Below, in pieces: positions 34,878-45,477 of a stretch of DNA of 64,000 bases. The first letter of the stretch is position 1. Every line of letters begins with the position of its first letter. Source of the stretch: DASSQJ01 sp963772645 (lineage in GTDB: Bacteria > Actinomycetota > Actinomycetes > Actinomycetales > Dermatophilaceae); contig CAVYYD010000005.1 in NCBI GenBank assembly GCA_963772645.1, positions 124,001-188,000 on the forward strand, in the 5' to 3' direction. A program made the position numbers and the translations under genes. The notes under the pieces were generated by a model. The model was not told where the DNA came from and searched no databases. It saw nothing but the letters and a program-made list of their open reading frames with translations.

Positions 34878-36105
34878 GCGCCGTGACGACGAGCGACCAC
34901 GCGACGGCGCTTGCGTTGGCGAACACCACCGCGGCCCCGAGCGCGCACACCAAGGACACTCCTGAGTGCAGCATGCGCGCGCGCAGGAGGGCGCCACTTC
35001 GACCCTGAGCCCGCAGTAGCGTGTAGGTGACCGAGACCCAGGCGAGGCCGGCGTACTCGAGGCCAGTGATGGGAAGGATCGGCGCCGCCACCGCCCAGGT
35101 GTCACCGAGCAGCGCGCGACCAATCGCGTGAGGGAGGACTACCGCGATTGCCGACACGGTCAACGACAGCGCGGACAAGAGGAAACCTATGCGCCGAAGC
35201 GGAGCCCAGGTCTGCTCCAGCGTCAGTGTGGTCCGGGAAGTCTCTGGCACGACAGCCAGCGGCACCGCAGACATGATCACGCTCAACGGACCCAGCAGAG
35301 TGCCGGCACCCCGAAGGGCGGCGGCCGCCCGCGGCCCAACGATCGCGGATGCCGCGCTGACGACCACCAAGGAAGTGACTGTGCCGAGCAACCCCTCGGC
35401 GCCGTAGCGAAGGCGACCCCCGCTCTCCTTCCTCCACCACTCGGCGAGCTCACGCACGCTCGGGGTCAGGCGCCCCCTCAGCATCAGCGCCACGGCAGAC
35501 ACGAGCGCCAAGGCCGCCCAGGTCCCCAGGATCCACGCAGGCCGGATCCCGGAGGGCCAGATCCAGGTCGCAACCAGCAGGACGGCCGAGCCTACCGCCC
35601 ACGCGCCATCCCACAGGACCGCCCCGTGCTGGTCTCCGCGAGCAAGGGCCGCGTAACGTCCCACGTCCTCGACGAGAACGAACGGGATGGACAGGCCGAC
35701 GAGGGCACCCTCGAGCGGGAGCCCGACCCAGGCCCCACCGGCCGCCACGAGGAGCCCGGCGATCAGCCCGAAGATGAAACTGGCCGTAAGGGCGCCCGCC
35801 ACCTCGCCGCTGAATCCCTTCTCCTCCCGGCCCCCGCTGAGGAGGATCGGGGTGCCGAGACTGCCCCGCGTGCCGGCCAGGGCAGTCGACACGGCCAGGA
35901 GCATGACCGCCACGAGACCGAACTCCCGGACCCCCGACGTCCTCGCCACCGCAAGAACCATGAGTACGTTGCCCGCCGACGACAGGGCCTGGTCGACGAC
36001 TCCGAGCCCAACTCCCCCGGCCCAACGACCGCGACGAGTCGACGCACCCACAGTGACTCGCCTTCCTGGCCGGGGGCGGCCGGCCCGCCCGTGTCGAGCG
36101 GTCAT
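34819..36105 (-). CDS. wzx: Wzx-type polysaccharide flippase
   Basis: This 428-residue multi-pass protein of the MATE/MOP superfamily has about twelve to fourteen helices. The start region RRGRWAGGVGLGVVDQALSSAGNVLMVLAVAR resembles the first helix of lipid-linked oligosaccharide flippases (the SxxNxL pattern). It likely flips the undecaprenyl-linked repeat unit to the outer leaflet. The start used is ATG at 36105; a longer form from 36129 is possible but would overlap the divergent gene's leader. It is the only gene of the core locus on the minus strand, opposing wzy at its 3' end and diverging from the kinase-like gene 47 bases away. Confidence 0.83.
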   Translation of the reverse strand: MTARHGRAGRPRPGRRVTVGASTRRGRWAGGVGLGVVDQALSSAGNVLMVLAVARTSGVREFGLVAVMLLAVSTALAGTRGSLGTPILLSGGREEKGFSGEVAGALTASFIFGLIAGLLVAAGGAWVGLPLEGALVGLSIPFVLVEDVGRYAALARGDQHGAVLWDGAWAVGSAVLLVATWIWPSGIRPAWILGTWAALALVSAVALMLRGRLTPSVRELAEWWRKESGGRLRYGAEGLLGTVTSLVVVSAASAIVGPRAAAALRGAGTLLGPLSVIMSAVPLAVVPETSRTTLTLEQTWAPLRRIGFLLSALSLTVSAIAVVLPHAIGRALLGDTWAVAAPILPITGLEYAGLAWVSVTYTLLRAQGRSGALLRARMLHSGVSLVCALGAAVVFANASAVAWSLVVTALIVAVLVRPLVGLSWRIAS

Positions 36106-36152
36106 ACTGTCACGGATAAGTGGACGCACGGACGGCGAGGAAGGGGGCTCAG

Positions 36153-37136
36153 ATGCGGGCCCGCGAGGTACGGCTCGGCACTCGTCGGGTCGTCACTCTT
36201 CTCGGCAATCCTGGCCACCTGGCCATGCTGGTGGGCTCGCTGGACACCGCGACCCCACGCCGCCGGGTGGTCCGGGGAGCCCTCGTCCTCGCCTCCCGGA
36301 CCCGGACGTTGCCGCTCTTGTCGCGGCGAAGCGATGACGACCCGGAACTCAAGCGTTGCCTTGCCCCCGTACGGGACCTCGTCGAGGAAGACGGAGCAGT
36401 CATGGTGGTCTGGCCCCCCGGGGACCGGGTGCACCGCCGCTATGTCGCGGTGTCCGACGCGCGCGGTCGGCTGACAGCCTTCGCCAAGGTGTCGACCGCG
36501 CCCACAGAGGACGGGCCAGCTCTTCGGACCGAGTGCGCCGTGCTCACGACCCTGGGCGCCGAGCCGCTGGCGAACGCCCGGAGCCCGAGGGTGCTGTCAT
36601 CCGTTGAGGACGACGGTCTCGTGGCGCTGGTCCTTGAGGCGATACCGGCCGACCGCGAGCACCTGACATGGGATGAGGTCATAGAACTCCTTCCGTTGCG
36701 CCGCACGGGCTCCGCCGGCGCGTCGACGCACCGAGCAAATCGACCCCACGTCGGCGGCTCGGCGTCCTTCCTGACCCTCGCGGCCACCGCCAGCCCCGGA
36801 GAGCGGGATCTGGCGAACGGCGACATCCGCCCCAGCAACGCGGTTCGGGCAGGCGGGCAGGTCTGGGTCTTTGACTGGGAGTTCGCCTCCTTCGACGCTC
36901 CCTTGGCGACCGACCTGGTGTCGGCGCTCCTGACCCGCCGCGTCGAGACGAGCGACACCGGGGATGCCCAGCGCGTCGTCGACGACCTCCTCCTCGCGGC
37001 CGCAGACCGCGGGGTCGTCCCCCGCGACGTGGCGGCAGCGGTCGGGTATCTTGCTGCGGCGGGACAGCCTTGGGCAATCACCGCCACCCGTCAGGAGTGG
37101 CCGGGAGCAGCCAACGCCACCGAAAGGACGTCATGA
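36153..37136 (+). CDS. APH-fold kinase-like protein of the polysaccharide locus
   Basis: This 327-residue protein has a kinase-like layout in its second two-thirds: Lys112 in AFAKVS as probable ATP-binding Lys, a following Glu in RTECAVL, NGDIRPSN with Asp224 as catalytic base, and VFDWEFAS with Asp241 as metal ligand. The catalytic loop has Asn instead of the usual His of HGD. The first ~100 residues (RRVVTLLGNPGHLAMLVGSLD) are of unknown type. ATG 36153 was chosen because AGGAAGGGGG lies five bases upstream; GTG at 36120 is the alternative. Its TGA overlaps the methyltransferase ATG. A WbdD-like role (phosphate capping of a glycan) is possible but unproven. Confidence 0.65.
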   Translation: MRAREVRLGTRRVVTLLGNPGHLAMLVGSLDTATPRRRVVRGALVLASRTRTLPLLSRRSDDDPELKRCLAPVRDLVEEDGAVMVVWPPGDRVHRRYVAVSDARGRLTAFAKVSTAPTEDGPALRTECAVLTTLGAEPLANARSPRVLSSVEDDGLVALVLEAIPADREHLTWDEVIELLPLRRTGSAGASTHRANRPHVGGSASFLTLAATASPGERDLANGDIRPSNAVRAGGQVWVFDWEFASFDAPLATDLVSALLTRRVETSDTGDAQRVVDDLLLAAADRGVVPRDVAAAVGYLAAAGQPWAITATRQEWPGAANATERTS

Positions 37137-37897
37137 GCGACCGCGACCACGCGACGCAGAGCTACCGCCAGGAGTTCGCGCAGGAGGAGCTGGCACGCAC
37201 GTACGACGCGTCCGAGTACGGTGCCGGCTCTTGGTCGAGCCTCCTCTGGCGGCTGGAACAGCGAACGCTCAACGCACTGCTCGAATCGGCGTCGTTCGTC
37301 CCGCACCGCGACCGCTACCTGGACTTCGCCTGCGGCACCGGACGCGTTCTGTCCTACCTCGCGCCGCATTTCGACACGGCCGCAGGGGTCGACATCTCCG
37401 AGGCCATGCTGGTGCAGGCGCGCCGTCGGGCGCCCCGGGCAGTGCTCCGGGCGGCGGACGTCACGACCGATCCCGAGGTGGTCGGGGGCGAATACGACCT
37501 CGTCACGTCCTTCCGCTTCCTCCTGAATGCCGACCCATCGGATCGCCTGCCGGCCATGCGCTGGATCAGGAGCCGACTTCGCGACGAGAACAGCCGAGTC
37601 GTCGTCAACAACCACGGGAACCTGTGGACCCACAAGGCCGTCACGCATGCACTCCGGCGGCTGCGTGGCGGCCACCGCGGAACCACGGGCAACGTGCTTT
37701 CCCACCGGCAGGTCTTAAGGCTTGCCGAGGCTTCCGGGTTCGAGGTCGAGTCGGTCCACGGCATGGGCCTGCTCGGCGGCCAAGCTCTGCGCCTCATTCC
37801 CTTCGAGCGCATGACCCTGCTCCAGGAAGCCCTTAGGGAGAAGCCCTTCGTCGAACTGCTCGGCGAGGACCAACTCTACGTGCTGGCAGCTCGCTGA
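37133..37897 (+). CDS. Class I SAM-dependent methyltransferase
   Basis: The 254-residue protein has the SAM-binding motif YLDFACGTGRVLSYL (residues ~62-76), VDISEAMLVQARRRAP (motif II with the acidic ribose-binding residue), and LVTSFRFLLN (post-motif). The C-terminal part has an HRQVLRLAEASGFEVESVHGMG element seen in methyltransferases acting on sugars or small molecules. It overlaps the kinase-like gene by four bases (ATGA) and has AAAGGA upstream of the start. It ends the polysaccharide locus; icd follows with its own promoter. A substrate in the glycan (phosphate or sugar hydroxyl) is inferred from context. Confidence 0.82.
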   Translation: MSDRDHATQSYRQEFAQEELARTYDASEYGAGSWSSLLWRLEQRTLNALLESASFVPHRDRYLDFACGTGRVLSYLAPHFDTAAGVDISEAMLVQARRRAPRAVLRAADVTTDPEVVGGEYDLVTSFRFLLNADPSDRLPAMRWIRSRLRDENSRVVVNNHGNLWTHKAVTHALRRLRGGHRGTTGNVLSHRQVLRLAEASGFEVESVHGMGLLGGQALRLIPFERMTLLQEALREKPFVELLGEDQLYVLAAR

Positions 37898-37959
37898 CCC
37901 GGACCGATAAGCGGTCGGGGTTGGCCGGTCTCGGCTACCGGTGCGAGGTACTCCTCCGG

Positions 37960-37982
37960 TAGGATTTGTCTTGACGTCAAGA
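37960..37982 (+). promoter_or_regulatory. icd promoter with perfect 14-base palindrome
   Basis: TAGGAT (37960-37965) is a good -10 candidate. The perfect palindrome TCTTGACGTCAAGA (37969-37982) starts four bases downstream and would cover the transcription start, a repressor-like position. The icd ATG follows 35 bases later, with GAGGAG at 37997-38002. Confidence 0.6.
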
Positions 37983-38016
37983 TAACCGCCACCACCGAGG
38001 AGCGTCGACGACGACC

Positions 38017-40228
<2,212 letters not shown>

Positions 40229-40248
40229 GCCTGGGCCGGGCGTGGGGC

Positions 40249-40665
40249 TCAGGCCCCGTGCTCGGCCTCCGCGGCGTCGGCCTCCTCCTTCGTCCCGTGC
40301 ACCGTGCCGTGCGGGTGCTCCGGCGGGGCGTAGACCGAGTAGAGCGTCAGCGGCTCGTCGCCGATGTTGGTCAGGTTGTGCCACGACCCGGCCGGCACGA
40401 ACACGGCGTCGTCGTCCCCCACCGTCGCCTCGAAGCCCAGGTCGTCCCGAGCCGGCCCCATCCGCACGGCGGCGGTGCCGGACTCGATGCGGAGGAACTG
40501 GTCGTGGTCCTCGTGCACCTCCAGGCCGATGTCGTGCCCGGGCTGGATGGTCATCACCGTCAGCTGGAGGTTGCGCCCGGTCCACAGCGTCCGGCGGTAG
40601 GCCTCGTTGCCGAGGGTCGCCGCCTCGATGTCGGTGACGTACGGGTCGGGTCCGTGGTCGGTCAT
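40249..40665 (-). CDS. Single-domain cupin protein
   Basis: This 138-residue cupin has motif 1 as GHDIGLEVHEDHDQFLRIESG, where His/His/Glu-type metal ligands appear as H-E-D-H-D-Q, and motif 2 as PAGSWHNLTNIGD with its His. The middle reads AVRMGPARDD. Function is unknown; relatives include mannose-6-phosphate isomerase-like cupins. The ATG at 40665 has AGGAGGAG six bases upstream. It converges with icd (20 bases apart) and is divergent from the aquaporin gene. Confidence 0.8.
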   Translation of the reverse strand: MTDHGPDPYVTDIEAATLGNEAYRRTLWTGRNLQLTVMTIQPGHDIGLEVHEDHDQFLRIESGTAAVRMGPARDDLGFEATVGDDDAVFVPAGSWHNLTNIGDEPLTLYSVYAPPEHPHGTVHGTKEEADAAEAEHGA

Positions 40666-40766
40666 GACGCTCCTCCTGGATGCGGGTGCTTCCCAACGTA
40701 CCGAGCCGGTCCACGGCACCGCGCGTCGTGGTGGCGACCGCCACCGCCTGAGCCCACACTGAGCCC

Positions 40767-41588
40767 ATGCGACCCCCCTCGATGGTGCAGCGCCTCGGCG
40801 CCGAGTTCCTCGGAACCTTCTGGCTCGTCTTCGGCGGCTGCGGCGCCGCGATCTTCGCGGCGGGCTTCCTCGCCCCCAACCTCGCCGGCGGCGGCAGCAT
40901 CCACGTCGGCATCGGCTTCCTCGGGGTCGCCCTGGCCTTCGGGCTGACCGTCGTGACGATGGCCTACGCCGTCGGGCACGTCTCCGGCGCCCACTTCAAC
41001 CCCGCGGTGACGATCGGCGTGGCCGTCGCCCGGCGCTTCGAGTGGAAGGACGTGCCGGCCTACGTCGTCACCCAGGTCGTCGGCGGGCTGCTCGCCGGCC
41101 TCGCGCTGTGGGCCATCGCCCGCGGCCGGCCCGGCTTCGAGGCCACCGGCAACATGGCCGCCAACGGTTGGGGCGACCACTCCCCCGGGGGCTACTCGTT
41201 CATGGCGGTCCTGTGCGCCGAGGTGCTGCTCACCGCGGTCTTCCTCTACGTCATCCTCGGCGTCACCGACTCCCGCGCACCGGTGGGCTTCGCGCCGCTG
41301 GCGATCGGGCTCGCGCTCACCCTCATCCACCTCGTCTCGATCCCGATCTCGAACACCTCGGTCAACCCGGCCCGCTCCACGGCCGTCGCCTTCTTCAACG
41401 GCAACGGCGCCCCCGGGCAGCTCTGGCTGTTCTGGCTGGCTCCGATCGTCGGCGCGGCGATCGCCGGCGCGACCTTCCACCTCATCACCGGGGTCGACCG
41501 CCGCGACCGCGACATCTCCGGGCAGATCGACCCCGAGGACGCCGTCGTCGCCGCGGGTGTCGACCCCGACGCCCCTCGTCTGGCCTGA
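40767..41588 (+). CDS. aqpZ: Aquaporin Z-type water channel
   Basis: This 273-residue MIP channel has six helices and both half-helix motifs: SGAHFNPAVTIGV (first NPA) and SNTSVNPARSTAVAF (second NPA, with the Arg of the selectivity filter after it). His in the conserved FAPLAIGLALTLIHLVSI helix completes an aquaporin-type (water-selective) filter. The C-terminus has an acidic tail (DISGQIDPEDAVV). The start is ATG at 40767; a second in-frame ATG (MVQRLG) five codons later could also be used. It follows the divergent cupin gene. Confidence 0.93.
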   Translation: MRPPSMVQRLGAEFLGTFWLVFGGCGAAIFAAGFLAPNLAGGGSIHVGIGFLGVALAFGLTVVTMAYAVGHVSGAHFNPAVTIGVAVARRFEWKDVPAYVVTQVVGGLLAGLALWAIARGRPGFEATGNMAANGWGDHSPGGYSFMAVLCAEVLLTAVFLYVILGVTDSRAPVGFAPLAIGLALTLIHLVSIPISNTSVNPARSTAVAFFNGNGAPGQLWLFWLAPIVGAAIAGATFHLITGVDRRDRDISGQIDPEDAVVAAGVDPDAPRLA

Positions 41589-41640
41589 GGCCCCCGACTG
41601 GAGTGCCTCGGGCGGGTCGGGACCCTTGGTCCACACCCTC

Positions 41641-41669
41641 TTGTATTCGTAACCATGTTCGATTATGAT
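41641..41669 (+). promoter_or_regulatory. Promoter of the DUF222-HNH gene
   Basis: TTGTAT (41641-41646) and TATGAT (41664-41669) are separated by 17 bases, the closest match to a consensus housekeeping promoter in the window. The expected start coincides with ATG 41676. This supports that ATG over the upstream in-frame ATG at 41655, which lies in the spacer between the two hexamers. Confidence 0.6.
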
Positions 41670-41675
41670 CTGAGC

Positions 41676-43265
41676 ATGGGTACGGGCCGGTCGACACTCG
41701 CGCAGCGGCGCAGCGCCATGGGCGCCGCGCTCGAAGCCCTCGACGGCCTCGGCTCGGTCCTCCACGAGGCATCCGGAGCCGACCTCGCCGAGCTGATGAC
41801 GCTGGCCGACGCCCTGGCCGCCACGGCGGGTGCGGCCAGGGTGTCGGTCACGACGGAGGCTCTGGGCCGCGGCGAGGTGGCCGAAGCGGGTCACACCGCG
41901 TGTACGTGGGTGCGCGAGCACGCACCGTCCCTGCGCCAAGGCGGCGCGGCGTCGGTGGCGTCCGTCGCGGAGGCGATGGTTGCGCCCGGGCTCTCCTGGC
42001 AGCCGGATGACGAGGCGCACCGCCCCGACTCGCCGTGGGGCATCGTCGGGGCCGGCATCCACGACGGAACGGTCTCGCCGGGGCTGGCGACCGCGGTGAT
42101 GCGTGAGGTGGGCCGTCTGGAGCCACTCCTGCGGCCCGAGGCCGTTCCGACGGTGACCAAGGCCCTCCTCGACCTGGGCAGGGAGTGGGGTCCGGCGCTG
42201 ATGCGGCGCCTGCGGCCGCGCCTGCTCGCCGAGCACGGCCTTGCAGGCGTCCTCGACGACCTCCAGCGGAGGCTCGCTCCCGCGGCGCGCCTGTCCGCCC
42301 CGTTCGTCGAGTCCGGCGACCTCACCGAGTACCAGCTGCTCATGACCCCCGAGCAGGCAGCCGCCCTCGAGGCGGCCATCGGCCCGCTGAGCGCCCCGTC
42401 GCCCAACCCCGACACTGGCGAGCGCGACCTGCGGCCGGCGGGGCAGCGGCGTGTCGAGGCCCTGACTGAAGTGTGTCGTGCCTCCTCGGCCCACGACGCC
42501 GAGACCACCGGGGGCCGCGACGGGGCCGGCGCCGCAGCCGCGGCCCTGCACGTCGTCATCCCCTTGGCCGACCTGCAGCGCCTCACCGGCGCCGGAGAGG
42601 TCATCGGCTCCACCGCCACCGGCACCCTCCTGTCCCCCGAGGTGCTGCGGCGGGTCGCCTGCGAGGCCGATCTCATCCCGCACGTCCTGGGGACGTCCGG
42701 CGAGGACCTCGACCTCGGGAGGGTGGTCCGCCTGTTCACTCGGGCCCAGCGGCGGCGGCTGTGGCGTCGCGACCGAGGCTGCACCTACCCGGGGTGCTCT
42801 GCGCCGGCGGCGTGGACTCGCGCCCATCACGTCGTCCACTGGGCCGACGGGGGCCACTCCGACATCGACAACGCCGCCCTTCTCTGCCAGCGCCACCACA
42901 CCTACGTCCACCACCGCCGCCTGGCGGCCCAGGTGTCCGCGCGCCCCGACGAGCACGGGAACTGCGTCACGTGGGACCTCTCGCCGGGCAGCTACGACCG
43001 GTACCTCCATCGACTCCGGAGCGAACGGGCAGCTCATGACCCGCCTCCTTGGTCGGCCGAGCGTTGGCGTGAGCTCCTCGACGCTCTGGGCGGCGACGAT
43101 CTCGACGAGCTCCGGTGGGCCGACCACTGCCTGTCCGCGCAGGGGGCAGCCGCCGACGCCCTCGTCAGCGCCGAGCACGAGGCGGAGCTGGAGGCGCTGT
43201 ACGAGCGCGAGGGTCTCGTCCGGGTCGGGATGCCGCCCGAGCTCGCCCCTTCGGGTCGCGCGTAG
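41676..43265 (+). CDS. DUF222 / HNH endonuclease domain protein
   Basis: The 529-residue protein belongs to the actinobacterial 13E12-repeat type. The N-terminal DUF222 region (about residues 20-330) contains LMTPEQAAALEAAIGPLSAP and the DxR-rich linker GERDLRPAGQRRVEAL. The HNH domain is at about 365-415: DRGCTYPGCSAPAAWTRAHHVVHW, then DIDNAALLCQRHHTYVHH, with paired Cys and the catalytic His/Asn/His. Such genes occur in many copies in these genomes and move frequently, but no native target is known. No intein or phage genes surround it. The start is chosen from the promoter position. Confidence 0.88.
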   Translation: MGTGRSTLAQRRSAMGAALEALDGLGSVLHEASGADLAELMTLADALAATAGAARVSVTTEALGRGEVAEAGHTACTWVREHAPSLRQGGAASVASVAEAMVAPGLSWQPDDEAHRPDSPWGIVGAGIHDGTVSPGLATAVMREVGRLEPLLRPEAVPTVTKALLDLGREWGPALMRRLRPRLLAEHGLAGVLDDLQRRLAPAARLSAPFVESGDLTEYQLLMTPEQAAALEAAIGPLSAPSPNPDTGERDLRPAGQRRVEALTEVCRASSAHDAETTGGRDGAGAAAAALHVVIPLADLQRLTGAGEVIGSTATGTLLSPEVLRRVACEADLIPHVLGTSGEDLDLGRVVRLFTRAQRRRLWRRDRGCTYPGCSAPAAWTRAHHVVHWADGGHSDIDNAALLCQRHHTYVHHRRLAAQVSARPDEHGNCVTWDLSPGSYDRYLHRLRSERAAHDPPPWSAERWRELLDALGGDDLDELRWADHCLSAQGAAADALVSAEHEAELEALYEREGLVRVGMPPELAPSGRA

Positions 43266-43457
43266 ACCGTCCGCCGTCATGCCGTGACGGTGGTGCGCCG
43301 TGCCGTCGTCCCATTCCCGGGCCGCATCCGTCGCGCCGTCCCACCCCCCTCCGGTCGTCGCTGAGCACCGCAAGGGCGGCCCCGCACGTCGTGAGATGGC
43401 CCCCGCTGATAGCGTCGATCCATCAACCATCCAGGTCCGTCCGAAGGGGTTACCACC

Positions 43458-44447
43458 GTGAGCAGCACGCCCGTCAAGGTGGCCGTCACCGGCGCCGCCG
43501 GCCAGATCGGCTACAGCCTCCTGTTCCGCATCGCGAGCGGCGCGCTGCTCGGCCCCGACACCCCCGTCGAGCTCCGCCTCCTCGAGATCACCCCGGCGCT
43601 CAAGGCCCTCGAGGGCGTCGTGATGGAGCTCGACGACTGCGCCTTCCCGACCCTCGCCGGCGTCGAGATCGGCGACGACCCGACGACCGTCTTCGACGGG
43701 GTCAACCTCGCCCTGCTCGTCGGGGCCCGCCCGCGCGGCCCGGGGATGGAGCGCGGCGACCTCCTCGAGGCCAACGGCGGCATCTTCGCCCCGCAGGGCA
43801 AGGCGCTCAACGAGGTCGCGGCGGACGACGTCCGGGTCACCATCACCGGCAACCCGGCGAACACCAACGCGCTCATCGCGATGAGCAACGCCCCCGACAT
43901 CCCCACCGAGCGGTTCTCGGCGCTCACCCGGCTCGACCACAACCGGGCGATCAGCCAGCTCGCGGCCAAGCTCGACGTGCCGGTCACCGAGGTGCGGAAG
44001 ATGACGATCTGGGGCAACCACTCGGCCACGCAGTACCCCGACCTCTTCCACGCCGAGGTCGGCGGGCGGAACGCGGCCGAGGCGGTCGGCGACCAGGACT
44101 GGATCGAGACCACCTTCATCCCGACCGTGGCCAAGCGCGGCGCGGCGATCATCGAGGCCCGCGGCGCGTCCTCGGCGGCATCCGCGGCCTCGGCCACCAT
44201 CGACCACGCGCGCACCTGGGTCCGCGGCACCCCCGAGGGCGACTGGGTCTCGATGTCGGTCCGCTCCGACGGGTCCTACGGCGTCGAGGAGGGGCTCATC
44301 TCCTCCTTCCCGGTCACGGTCCGCGACGGCCGCTGGGAGATCGTCCAGGGCCTGGAGATCGACGAGTTCTCGCGCGGGCGGATCGACGCCTCGGTCAAGG
44401 AGCTCGCCGACGAGCGCGACGCCGTCAAGGCCCTCGGCCTCATCTGA
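43458..44447 (+). CDS. mdh: Malate dehydrogenase
   Basis: It interconverts malate and oxaloacetate with NAD in the TCA cycle. The 329-residue protein has the Rossmann motif VAVTGAAGQIGYSLLFRIASG, LLVGARPRGPGMERGDLL (substrate Arg residues), NPANTNALIAM, LTRLDHNRAISQLA and MTIWGNHSATQYPD with the catalytic His, as in group 1 cytosolic-type MDH. The GTG at 43458 has AAGGGG upstream. About 190 bases separate it from the DUF222 gene, with TAGCGT at about 43409-43414 as a possible -10. Confidence 0.96.
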   Translation: MSSTPVKVAVTGAAGQIGYSLLFRIASGALLGPDTPVELRLLEITPALKALEGVVMELDDCAFPTLAGVEIGDDPTTVFDGVNLALLVGARPRGPGMERGDLLEANGGIFAPQGKALNEVAADDVRVTITGNPANTNALIAMSNAPDIPTERFSALTRLDHNRAISQLAAKLDVPVTEVRKMTIWGNHSATQYPDLFHAEVGGRNAAEAVGDQDWIETTFIPTVAKRGAAIIEARGASSAASAASATIDHARTWVRGTPEGDWVSMSVRSDGSYGVEEGLISSFPVTVRDGRWEIVQGLEIDEFSRGRIDASVKELADERDAVKALGLI

Positions 44448-44499
44448 CCCGCGCCCGGGCCCGCGCCTCTCGCCTGTGACCAGGCGCGGGCCGCGTAGG

Positions 44500-45366
44500 T
44501 CAGGGGGTGGCGGCGCGCTCGGCGGCCTGGACGACGTTGCTCAGCAGCATCGCGCGGGTCATCGGGCCGACGCCGCCGGGGTTGGGGCTGACGAAGCCCG
44601 CGACGTCCCAGACGTCGGGCGCCACGTCACCGGCGACGCGCGACTTCCCGGTCGCCTCGTCGACGACGCGCGAGACGCCGACATCGAGGACGGCGGCGCC
44701 CGGCTTGACCATCTCGCCGGTCACGATGCCCGGCACGCCGGCCGCGGCGACGACGATGTCGGCCTGCCGCACCTCGGCAGCGAGGTCGCGGGTCCCGGTG
44801 TGGCACAACGTGACCGTCGCGTTCTCCGACTTCCGGGTGAGGATCAGCCCGAGCGGCCGCCCCACCGTGATGCCGCGGCCCACGACGACGACCTTGGCGC
44901 CGGCGATCGGCACGTCGTAGCGGCGGAGCAGCTCGATGCAGCCCACCGGCGTGCACGGCAGCGGCGCCGGCTCCCCCAGGACGAGCCAGCCGAGGTTGGT
45001 CGGGTGCAGCCCGTCGACGTCCTTGACCGGGTCGACCGCGGAGAGGATGGCGTTCTCGTCCAGGCCGGTCGGCTGCTGGACGATGAAGCCGGTGCAGTCG
45101 GGGTCCTCGTTGAGCTCGTGGACGACGGCGAGGACGTCCTGCAGGCTCGAGCCGGCGGGCAGGTCGCGGCGGATGGAGTGGATGCCGATCTCGGCGCAGT
45201 CGCGGTGCTTGGCGCCGACGTACCACTGGCTGCCCGGGTCGTCACCGACGAGCACGGTGCCCAGGCCCGGGACGACCCCGCGCTCGGCGAGCGCCGCGAC
45301 CCGCCGGCGCAGCTCCTCCTTGATCGTCGCGAGGATGGCCTTGCCGTCGAGGGTCGTCGCTGTCAC
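44500..45366 (-). CDS. folD: Methylenetetrahydrofolate dehydrogenase/cyclohydrolase
   Basis: This bifunctional one-carbon enzyme supplies 10-formyl-THF, which purN and purH (encoded nearby) consume. The 288-residue protein has LGTVLVGDDPGSQWYVGAKHRDC with the catalytic Lys region, GFIVQQPTGLDE, VDGLHPTNLGWL, PCTPVGCIELL, VVVGRGITVGRPLGLIL and VSPNPGGVGPMTRAMLL. The GTG at 45366 was chosen because the family starts just before this point. It converges with mdh. Confidence 0.95.
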   Translation of the reverse strand: MTATTLDGKAILATIKEELRRRVAALAERGVVPGLGTVLVGDDPGSQWYVGAKHRDCAEIGIHSIRRDLPAGSSLQDVLAVVHELNEDPDCTGFIVQQPTGLDENAILSAVDPVKDVDGLHPTNLGWLVLGEPAPLPCTPVGCIELLRRYDVPIAGAKVVVVGRGITVGRPLGLILTRKSENATVTLCHTGTRDLAAEVRQADIVVAAAGVPGIVTGEMVKPGAAVLDVGVSRVVDEATGKSRVAGDVAPDVWDVAGFVSPNPGGVGPMTRAMLLSNVVQAAERAATP

Positions 45367-45477
45367 GACCCCATCCTTCCAGCCGCTCGCCGGTGGCCCG
45401 CACCCGCCCACCGTGGCGCGGGAGTGCCCGGGTGTGGACCGACCCGGGGAGCGGTGTGCCGGTCGCGCACCGCGGGG

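Noticed and set aside
36120..36152. GTG 36120 as start of the kinase-like gene
   Set aside because: No ribosome-binding site precedes it, while ATG 36153 has AGGAAGGGGG just upstream.
40662..44207. Minus-strand open frame of 1181 codons opposite the aquaporin and DUF222 genes
   Set aside because: It is antisense to aqpZ and the DUF222-HNH gene, both with clear domains. Its translation is low-complexity (Gly, Arg, Asp, Val-rich), as expected for the complement of GC-rich codons.
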